Below, one piece after another: positions 57,676 to 64,000 of a stretch of 64,000 nt of DNA. Source of the stretch: Holophagales bacterium (GTDB lineage Bacteria; Acidobacteriota; Thermoanaerobaculia; UBA5066); the NCBI GenBank assembly GCA_016714815.1, contig JADKBZ010000002.1, positions 434,001 to 498,000 on the forward strand, read 5' to 3'. A model generated the notes under the pieces. The model saw only the letters and a list, made by a program, of their open reading frames with translations, was not told where the DNA came from and searched no databases. The position numbers were made by a program, and so were the translations under genes. Positions within the stretch are counted from its first letter, which is position 1. Each line of letters starts with the position of its first letter.

Positions 57676-59178
57676 ATGAGTCCCGCATTCCAGGCCCGGC
57701 TGACGATTCCCGCCGATCTTCGTGCCCTGAGCCTGGCGCAGGCCTTTGCAAGGGAGGCGGCGGCGCTCGCGCAGCTGACCGGCGACAACGGGGAGAGGCT
57801 CGTCCTCGCCGCCGAGGAGGCCTTCACGAATGCGGTCGAGCACGCCTTCGAGCCCGGGGAAACGGGGACGCTGGAGCTGGCCGCCGAAATCTCCGACGCC
57901 GAGCTCGTCCTCTCGCTTCGCGACCGCGGCCTCCCGTTCGACGAGTCCCTCGCTCCAGACTACCGGCCGCTGGGCGGAGTGGCCACCGCCGACGCGAGCA
58001 CGCAGGGCCTCGGGCTCCACCTCATCCGCAACGCCGTCGACGAGGTGACCTGGGTCAATCACGGCATCCAGGGCAAGGAGCTGAGGCTCGTCAAGAGGCT
58101 CTCCCGGCCCGACATCACCGAAACGGAGGCCGCCGGGAGCCTGACCCCCTTCCGGGAAGACGTCCCCCAGGCGCCGGAGCAGAACTACACGATCCGGCCG
58201 TTCCTCCCCGGCGACGCCATCCAGATCTCGCGGTGCGCCTACCGGACCTACGGCTTCACGTACGAAAAGGAAGACCTCTACTTCCCCGAGAGGCTCGTCC
58301 GGCTCCACGAGAGCCGCGAGCTCCTCTCGATCGTCGCCCTCGACGAGGCGGGGCAGCTCGCGGGGTACGTCGCCCTGAGCCGGCCGGGGCTCGGGGAGAT
58401 CGCGGAGGCGTGCCAGGCGATCGTGGCCCCCGCGCACCGCGGCCGGAGCCTCCTCGGGAGCATGTCGCTCCGCCTCGCCCGGGAAGCCGCCGAGGCCGGA
58501 CTGAAGGGGATCTACTCGGAGCCCGCGACGACGCACGTCTTCAGCCAGAGGCCGCTGGAGCACATGGGGTTCGTCTTCTGCGGCGTGACGCTCGGCTGCA
58601 TCCCCCGGACCCGCTTCTACAAGCAGATCCAGACGGAAGCGGCCTCGGAGAGGAAGAGCCTCCTCCTCTACTTCCGATACCTGACCCCGCCCGCGCCGGC
58701 CGTCCTCCGCGCCCCGGAGCACCACCGCGGGTTCCTGGAGCGGATCTACGCCGGGCTCGGCGCGCCCGTCGCGTTCGCCTCCGGAGAGGCGGCAACCCCG
58801 GGACCGGGAAAGGTGGACGTGACCTTCAGCCGGGCAAAGGGGACCGGGAAGATCTCCGTGAAGCGGACCGGTCCGGGCTCCGCCGTCGAGATCCGCCGGG
58901 CCGCGCGCGACCTCTCGGACCTCGCGGGGGCCGAGGCGATCACCCTCGAGCTCCCCCTCACCGATCCGCGCTGCCCGGAGCTCTGCCTGGCCGCCGAGAA
59001 GGAGGGCTTCTTCTTCGGGGGCGTGGGGCCCCTCTTCGACGCGGGCCGCGACGTCCTGCGCCTCCAGCGTCTCCACACCGACCTCGAGATGGAGCACCTC
59101 CAGGCCTTCAGCCCGCTCGCGAAGGAGGTCCTCGCCTACGTGGCGAGCGAGAGGAAACGGGTCGGGCCCGCGTCCTGA
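57676..59178 (+). CDS. RsbW-like HATPase fused to a GNAT acetyltransferase
   Basis: A 500-residue fusion. Residues 1-145 are an anti-sigma-factor kinase-like HATPase_c_2 domain: N-box AAEEAFTNAVEHAF (Asn52) and G2 motif TQGLGLHLIRNAVDEV. Residues about 165-330 form a GNAT domain: YTIRPFLPGDAIQISR, LAGYVALSRP and the acetyl-CoA loop VAPAHRGRSLL. The C-terminal 170 residues are alpha/beta and unassigned. An AAGGAG ribosome-binding site supports the ATG 57676 rather than a TTG at 57655. It may link a phosphorylation switch to protein acetylation. No sigma factor or anti-anti-sigma gene is adjacent. Confidence 0.85.
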   Translation: MSPAFQARLTIPADLRALSLAQAFAREAAALAQLTGDNGERLVLAAEEAFTNAVEHAFEPGETGTLELAAEISDAELVLSLRDRGLPFDESLAPDYRPLGGVATADASTQGLGLHLIRNAVDEVTWVNHGIQGKELRLVKRLSRPDITETEAAGSLTPFREDVPQAPEQNYTIRPFLPGDAIQISRCAYRTYGFTYEKEDLYFPERLVRLHESRELLSIVALDEAGQLAGYVALSRPGLGEIAEACQAIVAPAHRGRSLLGSMSLRLAREAAEAGLKGIYSEPATTHVFSQRPLEHMGFVFCGVTLGCIPRTRFYKQIQTEAASERKSLLLYFRYLTPPAPAVLRAPEHHRGFLERIYAGLGAPVAFASGEAATPGPGKVDVTFSRAKGTGKISVKRTGPGSAVEIRRAARDLSDLAGAEAITLELPLTDPRCPELCLAAEKEGFFFGGVGPLFDAGRDVLRLQRLHTDLEMEHLQAFSPLAKEVLAYVASERKRVGPAS

Positions 59179-59191
59179 TCCCGCCCGGCGT

Positions 59192-59197
59192 TACTCT
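59192..59197 (+). promoter_or_regulatory. candidate -10 box of the D-aminoacylase-like gene
   Basis: TACTCT ends 21 nt before the ATG at 59219; a GTGAGG ribosome-binding site lies between. No -35 match. Confidence 0.25.
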
Positions 59198-59218
59198 CAC
59201 CGGCTCGTGAGGTGCTCG

Positions 59219-60946
59219 ATGAGAGATCCTTTCCTCTTCTCCGCCCTGCCGGTCGTGGCGATGCTCGCGGTTGCCTCGCTGGCCGTCGTCGCGGCGGAAC
59301 CGAATCGGGAGCCTTCCCCCGGGCCGGTCTACGACCTCGTTCTGGAGGGCGGCCGCGTCGTGGACGGCACCGGGGCGCCGTGGCGGCGCGCCGACGTCGG
59401 CGTGATCGGGGACCGGATCGCCGCCGTGGGCGACCTCGCGAAGGCGACGGCGAAGCGGCGGGTCGACGCGAGCGGGCTCGTCGTGGCGCCCGGCTTCATC
59501 GACATGCTCGGGCAGTCCGAGTACGAGGTCCTCGTCGACAACCGGGCGGCGAGCAAGATCACGCAGGGAATCACGACGGAGATCACCGGCGAGGGGTCGG
59601 CGATCGCCCCGCTGAACGCCCGGATGATCGCCGACGGCAAGGACACCTGGCAGCGCTACGGCGTCACGCCCGACTGGACGACGCTCGACGGCTACTGGAA
59701 GGCGTTCCGGCGGGCGCGCCCCGCGATCAACCTCGGGACGTTCGTCGGAGCGGGAGGAGTCCGCAATCTCGCGATGGGACAGGACGACCGGCCCGCCACG
59801 GCGGCCGAGCTGGAGGCGATGAAGGCCGCGGTCGCGGAAGCGATGGAGGACGGAGCGCTCGGCCTTTCGAGCTCGCTCGTCTACGTGCCCGACCGCTTCG
59901 CCTCGACGGAAGAGCTGATCGCACTGGCGCGGGTGGCGGCGGGGCACGGCGGGAGCTACATCACCCACCAGAGGAGCGAGGATTTCGCGCTCGACGCGAG
60001 CCTCGACGAGGTTTTCCGGACCGCGCGGGAGGCCGGCGTCCAGACCGAGATCTACCACCTGAAGGTGGCGGGCCGGCGGCAGTGGGGAAAGATGCCCGCG
60101 GTCCTGGCCCGCATCGAGGCCGCCCGGGCCGGCGGGCTCGACGTGACCGCCGACGTCTACCCCTGGACCGCGAGCTCCAACGGGCTCGACGCGAGCCTGC
60201 CGGGCTGGGTGCGCGAGGGAGGCGACGAGAAGATGGTCGAGCGCCTGAAGGATCCGGCCACGCGAGCCCGCGCCCGGGCCGACTTCCTGAAGGAAGACCC
60301 CGAGTGGCCCGACGGCGGCGCGGCCGGCATTCTCCTGACGCAGCTCTACGAGCCCGGCCTGAAGAAGTACGAAGGAAAGACCCTCGCCGAGATCGGGCGG
60401 GAGGAGAAGAAGGACCCGCTGGACGTCCTGATCGACCTCGTGATCGCAGACCGGGGGAACACCGGGCGCGTGACCTTCAGCATGAGCGAGCCCGACGTGC
60501 GGGCGGCGCTCGCCCACCCCTTCGTCTCGATCTGCACCGACTCGAGCGCCCAGGCCGAGGACGGCATCCTCTCGAAGCAGCGGTCGCACCCGCGCGCGTG
60601 GGGCTCGACGGCCCGCATCCTCGGAAAGTACGTCCGCGAGGAGAAGCTCCTCTCCCTCGAGGAGGCGGTCCGCAAGATGACCTCGCTCCCCGCCTCGCGC
60701 ATGCGGCTCCACGACCGCGGAATCCTCCGGCCCGGAATGATGGCGGACCTCGTCGCCTTCGACCCGAAGACGGTGGCGGAACGGTCGACCTTCGCGGACC
60801 CGCTCCACTACAGCGCGGGAATCCCGTACGTCGCCGTCAACGGGGAGCTCGTCGTGGACGGCGGCCGCATCACGGAAGCGAGGCCCGGGCGTCCGATCCT
60901 CGGTCCGGGCTACAGGCCGCGGAGCGCGCCGGCGGAACGCCGCTAG
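59219..60946 (+). CDS. N-acyl-D-amino-acid deacylase family amidohydrolase, exported
   Basis: A 575-residue amidohydrolase. A signal peptide (VVAMLAVASLAVVAA) implies periplasmic location. LVLEGGRVVDGTGAPWRRADVGV opens the family fold, and the late block RMRLHDRGILRPGMMADLVAFDP closes it. The usual metal HxH after PGFID is replaced by PGFIDMLGQSEY (residues 91-101), so one metal site is probably lost. Other expected residues such as THQRSED, EIYHLKVAG and CTDSSAQ are present. Substrate is likely an N-acyl or D-amino acid compound. ATG 59219 is preferred to an upstream GTG because GTGAGG then serves as ribosome-binding site. Confidence 0.87.
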   Translation: MRDPFLFSALPVVAMLAVASLAVVAAEPNREPSPGPVYDLVLEGGRVVDGTGAPWRRADVGVIGDRIAAVGDLAKATAKRRVDASGLVVAPGFIDMLGQSEYEVLVDNRAASKITQGITTEITGEGSAIAPLNARMIADGKDTWQRYGVTPDWTTLDGYWKAFRRARPAINLGTFVGAGGVRNLAMGQDDRPATAAELEAMKAAVAEAMEDGALGLSSSLVYVPDRFASTEELIALARVAAGHGGSYITHQRSEDFALDASLDEVFRTAREAGVQTEIYHLKVAGRRQWGKMPAVLARIEAARAGGLDVTADVYPWTASSNGLDASLPGWVREGGDEKMVERLKDPATRARARADFLKEDPEWPDGGAAGILLTQLYEPGLKKYEGKTLAEIGREEKKDPLDVLIDLVIADRGNTGRVTFSMSEPDVRAALAHPFVSICTDSSAQAEDGILSKQRSHPRAWGSTARILGKYVREEKLLSLEEAVRKMTSLPASRMRLHDRGILRPGMMADLVAFDPKTVAERSTFADPLHYSAGIPYVAVNGELVVDGGRITEARPGRPILGPGYRPRSAPAERR

Positions 60947-61028
60947 CTCACTTCCGCGGCGGCGAGGGCCCCGAGGAGGCGGGAGACGCCCGGCGCCAGG
61001 GCCGGGCTCCCCGTTCCCCGACGGGCGC

Positions 61029-61760
61029 CTACGCCGCCTGCTCCGCCGGCCGGTCGCTCACGATCCGCCCGTCGCGGATCTCCACGATCCGGCTCGCGCG
61101 GCGGGCGAGCGCCAGGTCGTGCGTGATGACGACGAGCGTCGAGCCCTGCTTCCAGAGGTCGAGGAAGACTCCCATGATGTCGGTGCCGGAGGTCGTGTCG
61201 AGATTGCCGGTCGGCTCGTCGGCGAGGACGATGTCGGGATCCATCGCGAGGGCGCGGGCGATGGCGACGCGCTGCATCTGGCCGCCCGAGAGCTCCGTCG
61301 GCTTGTGGTCCATCCGGTCGCCGAGGCCGACCCTCTCGAGGAGCCCGGCCACCTTCGCCCGCCGCGCTTTCGGCGGGACGCCGCCGAAGACGAGCGGCAT
61401 CTCGACGTTCTCGAACGCCGAGATCTGCGGCAGCAGGTTGAACGCCTGGAAGACGAAACCGACGCGCCGGTTCCTCACGTCGGCGAGCTGGTCGCGCGTG
61501 AGCCCCGCGACCTTCTCGCCTCCGATGAAGTAGTCGCCCCCGCTCGGCGTGTCGAGGCAGCCGACGAGGTTCATCAGGGTCGACTTGCCCGAGCCGGACG
61601 GGCCGACGATGGCGACGAACTCTCCCTTTTCGATCCTCAGGTCGATCCCCTTGAGCGCCTCCACCTGCACCTTGCCGGTGTCGTAGACCTTGCGGATTCC
61701 GGCCATCTCGATGATGGGGCGCCCGCTGGCCGGGGGGTGCTTCTCGATTCGGCTCGACAT
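61029..61760 (-). CDS. ABC transporter ATP-binding protein (MacB/LolD type)
   Basis: A 243-residue ATPase. Walker A GPSGSGKST, Q-loop GFVFQAFNLLPQISAFENVEMP, signature LSGGQMQR, Walker B IVLADEPTGNLD and H-loop VITHDL are all intact. It is the last gene of an operon of two MacB-type permeases, whose start lies beyond the window edge. The paired permeases plus ATPase form an exporter for peptides, lipids or drugs. Confidence 0.93.
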   Translation of the reverse strand: MSSRIEKHPPASGRPIIEMAGIRKVYDTGKVQVEALKGIDLRIEKGEFVAIVGPSGSGKSTLMNLVGCLDTPSGGDYFIGGEKVAGLTRDQLADVRNRRVGFVFQAFNLLPQISAFENVEMPLVFGGVPPKARRAKVAGLLERVGLGDRMDHKPTELSGGQMQRVAIARALAMDPDIVLADEPTGNLDTTSGTDIMGVFLDLWKQGSTLVVITHDLALARRASRIVEIRDGRIVSDRPAEQAA

Positions 61761-61769
61761 GGCAAGCTC

Positions 61770-63014
61770 CTACTCGTAGCGGAGGGTGGCGGCGGGGTCG
61801 ATGGAGGCGGCGCGGCGGGCCGGGAAGTAGCCGGCGAGGAGGCCGATGACGCCGAGGATCGAGGCGGTGGCGACGCCGATCGGGAGCGAGAGCTTCGGCG
61901 TCCCGAGGAACTCCATCACCTTGTTCCCGTCGGTCGGGATGAAGCTCATCCCCAGGACGAGGAGCGAGGCGATGAGCATGCCGGCCACGCCGCCGACCAG
62001 CGTGTACGAGAGTCCCTCGAGGACGAACGGCCCGGTGATCCAGCCCGTCTTCGCGCCGAGCGCCATCTTCACGCCGATCTCGCGCGTCCGCTCCTTGACG
62101 ACGGCGTACATGATGTTCGCCACGCCGACGCCGCCGATCAGGAGCGTGAGCGCGCCGATGATCCCGAGGAACATCTGGATCCCGACGCTGACGTTCTGGT
62201 TGACCTTCTGGGACTCGACCGTGTCCCACGTCGGCAGCGCGCGCTCGTCGGAGGGGTCGAAGCCGTACTTGGCCGCGACGACCTCGCGCGTCCGGGCGAT
62301 GGCGTCCTTCATCTTCGCGCCGTCCCGGACGCGCAGGACGAGGTTGTTGACCGTGGGGCGCCCGAAGAGCGCCTTCCAGGTCGAGATCGGGATGATGGAG
62401 TGGTCCTTGTCCATCCCGGCGTAGGCCCCCATCTGCGTCTTCTTCTGCATGACGCCGACCACGGTGAAAGGGGCGTTCGCCACGAGGAGCGTCTGCCCCA
62501 CCGGATCGTCCTTGCCGAAGAGGTTCTCGGCCAGCTCGTTGCCGAGAAATATGACGCGGCGGCGCTCGGCCTCGTCGAGCGGCGAGAGGAAGCGGCCGCC
62601 CGCCACCGGGTACTGCTTACGCGCCTCGCCGTAGGGGTAATTGACCCCCTTGACGCGCCCGGCGACCGTCTTCTTTCCCGCGGTCAGGTTCGTCCGCCAC
62701 TGGATCGCCTCGCCGATGAGCGACTCGAGCTCCGGGAGACGCGACGCCAGGACCGGGATGTCGTCGATCGTCACGCGGATGGGTCGGCCCGGATTCATCC
62801 CCTTCCACGGTTTCGTCGTCTCGCTCATCCACATGACGCCGATGTTCTCGCCCATCGCGCGCGAGTTCCTTCCCAGCTGCTGCTTGAGCCCTTCGCCGAA
62901 CGAGAGGAGGAGGAGGATCGCGACGGTCCCCCACGCGATCGCGGCGATCGTCAGGAACGCGCGCTTCCTGCCGAGCGTGGCGGACTGGAGGAAGAGGTGG
63001 AAGACGACTTTCAC
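61770..63014 (-). CDS. MacB-type ABC permease
   Basis: A 414-residue permease. N-terminal helix (AFLTIAAIAWGTVAILLLLSFG), periplasmic MacB_PCD domain (IPVLASRLPELESLIGE ... VVGVMQKK) and three C-terminal helices with the TREIGVKMALGAK motif and ARRAASIDPAATLRYE tail. The upstream permease is a paralogue and the two probably form a heterodimer. It lies 10 bp after the upstream gene. Confidence 0.93.
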   Translation of the reverse strand: MKVVFHLFLQSATLGRKRAFLTIAAIAWGTVAILLLLSFGEGLKQQLGRNSRAMGENIGVMWMSETTKPWKGMNPGRPIRVTIDDIPVLASRLPELESLIGEAIQWRTNLTAGKKTVAGRVKGVNYPYGEARKQYPVAGGRFLSPLDEAERRRVIFLGNELAENLFGKDDPVGQTLLVANAPFTVVGVMQKKTQMGAYAGMDKDHSIIPISTWKALFGRPTVNNLVLRVRDGAKMKDAIARTREVVAAKYGFDPSDERALPTWDTVESQKVNQNVSVGIQMFLGIIGALTLLIGGVGVANIMYAVVKERTREIGVKMALGAKTGWITGPFVLEGLSYTLVGGVAGMLIASLLVLGMSFIPTDGNKVMEFLGTPKLSLPIGVATASILGVIGLLAGYFPARRAASIDPAATLRYE

Positions 63015-63024
63015 GGCCCTTCTC

Positions 63025-63999
63025 CTACATCTTCATCGCCACGACCGGGTCGAGGCGGGAGGCGGAGCGCGCCGGGAAGAAGCCGGCGAGGAACCCGATG
63101 ACGCCGAGGATGCCGGTCGTGATCAGAGCCACCGCGGGCGAGACCTCGGGCTTTCCGACGAACTCCTGGAGGCTCTCGGGGAAGACGGCGCAGATGCCGA
63201 GGGAGATCGCGAACCCGACGGCGCCGCCGATCGCCGTCACGATGAGCGTCTCGACGACGAACTGCCTGAGGATCGCCCCCGACTTCGCGCCCAGGGCCAT
63301 CTTCACGCCGATCTCCTTCGTCCTCTCGTCGACGATGACGTTCATGATGTTCGAAACGCCGATCCCGCCGACGACGAGCGTCAGCGACCCGACGATCCCC
63401 AGGAAGAGCGAGAAGGCGAGCATGAAGACCTCGAAGAACTGGAACTGCTCGGTCGTGTCCCAGACCGAGAACGCTTCCTGGTCTTCCGGGTCGAACTTCA
63501 GCCGGCGCGACAGCGCCGCCCGGAGGCTCTCGGTCACGGCCTTCGACTCGAGCGCCGAGACGGGCTGGAAGACGAAGTTCGAGATGTACTTCCGCCCCGT
63601 CAGCGCCCGGAAGGTCGTCCCGGGGATCCAGGCCAGGTCGCTGTCGCGGCTGTTGTAGCTCGAGTCCTGCTCCTTGGCCGTCAGGACGCCGATGACGAGG
63701 AACGGCGAGGCGTTGAAGAGGACCGTCTTCCCCACCGGGTCGGTCCCCTTCCCGAAGATGTCCTCGGCCACCTTGTTCCCGAGGAAGACGACCCGCCGCT
63801 GGTCCTTCACGTCGAGCGGGTTGAGAAACCGGCCGCCCGGCACCGGGATCAGGTTCCGCATCTCGCCGAACTCGGGGGTGACGCCCGAGACGTCGACCGG
63901 AAAGGTCTTCAGGTTGTAGACCATCTTCCAGCCGTCGCTGTACTCGCCCGAGATCCGCTTCAGCCCGTCCACCCTCGGCCGCGCCGTCTCGAGGTCCTC
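63025..63999 (-). CDS. MacB-type ABC permease, N terminus outside the window
   Basis: At least 324 residues are visible; the frame stays open to the window edge, so the first helix is missing. The visible part holds the MacB_PCD domain (EFGEMRNLIPVPGGRFLNPLD; VVFLGNKVAEDIFG) and three helices with TKEIGVKMALGAK and ARSASRLDPVVAMKM. It is about half identical in pattern to the next permease, indicating duplication. An internal GTG at 63972 is not the true start because the preceding residues (ETARPR) continue the alignment. Confidence 0.9.
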   Translation of the reverse strand, partial: EDLETARPRVDGLKRISGEYSDGWKMVYNLKTFPVDVSGVTPEFGEMRNLIPVPGGRFLNPLDVKDQRRVVFLGNKVAEDIFGKGTDPVGKTVLFNASPFLVIGVLTAKEQDSSYNSRDSDLAWIPGTTFRALTGRKYISNFVFQPVSALESKAVTESLRAALSRRLKFDPEDQEAFSVWDTTEQFQFFEVFMLAFSLFLGIVGSLTLVVGGIGVSNIMNVIVDERTKEIGVKMALGAKSGAILRQFVVETLIVTAIGGAVGFAISLGICAVFPESLQEFVGKPEVSPAVALITTGILGVIGFLAGFFPARSASRLDPVVAMKM

Positions 64000-64000
64000 G

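Noticed and set aside
1..64000. CRISPR arrays, IS elements, phage genes, tRNA or rRNA
   Set aside because: No spaced direct repeats, transposase or integrase motifs, or RNA-gene cloverleaf patterns were noticed in any gap; gaps are all shorter than 300 bp.

Overview
This is a gene-dense, very GC-rich bacterial chromosome segment (third codon positions almost all G or C). No phage, transposon, CRISPR array, rRNA or tRNA was seen. The gene content fits an Acidobacteriota-like, aerobic or facultative chemoheterotroph: an Os1348/NHLP-type small protein, FG-GAP proteins with a 'RVLDTR' C-terminal domain, GTG/TTG starts, sigma-54-like promoters and a membrane-bound [NiFe] hydrogenase. The phylum is an inference from gene style. 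Start overlaps of the ATGA/GTGA type are frequent, so operons and translational coupling are common.

Layout. 1-5.1 kb: end of a secreted protein, a methyltransferase, a GT2 glycosyltransferase with a ChbG-like deacetylase, and an ABC-2 exporter pair. 5.1-13.7 kb: two exported proteins, dihydrolipoamide dehydrogenase, a GT4 glycosyltransferase, a secreted M43 metalloprotease behind a sigma-54-like promoter, and a MacA/MacB-like tripartite exporter. 13.7-22.6 kb: a frameshifted CoA-transferase, an alanine dehydrogenase homologue, a lipoprotein, the Os1348-type small protein, a kinase-pseudokinase with a WD40 protein, and a Rieske protein with an SDR fused to an RsbRD-like helical domain.

22.6-31.5 kb: a complete Hyb-type uptake hydrogenase operon in the order small subunit, four-cluster ferredoxin, NrfD-like membrane subunit, large subunit, maturation protease and a small membrane protein. 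It diverges from a molybdopterin oxidoreductase-Nudix pair. The shared intergenic region carries a CRP/FNR-type site in class II promoter geometry. 31.5-40.6 kb: acyl-CoA synthetase with a palindromic operator, a SerA-DUF1015 pair, an RRM protein, and an operon of saccharopine-dehydrogenase-like protein, ABC exporter and a GT39-like membrane protein that seems to start at CTG.

40.7-45 kb: a zinc-uptake locus (His/Cys-rich small protein, outer-membrane barrel, ZnuA-, ZnuC- and ZnuB-like proteins). 45-52.7 kb: SDR plus ankyrin protein, an ABC-F ATPase with a structured leader, an M20 peptidase, a pirin and an FG-GAP protein. 52.8-64 kb: a tungsten/molybdenum aldehyde oxidoreductase, a double-RCK potassium channel, a MazF-type toxin with a short antitoxin-like ORF, a nitroreductase, an RsbW-GNAT fusion, a D-aminoacylase-like protein and a MacB-type exporter cut by the window edge.

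The most interesting signals are the ABC-F leader that could be induced by ribosome stalling, the Os1348-type peptide with its own regulatory sites, the sensor fusions (kinase-pseudokinase, SDR-RsbRD, RsbW-GNAT), and a recurring -10 hexamer 6-9 nt before SD-less start codons, which suggests widespread leaderless mRNAs.
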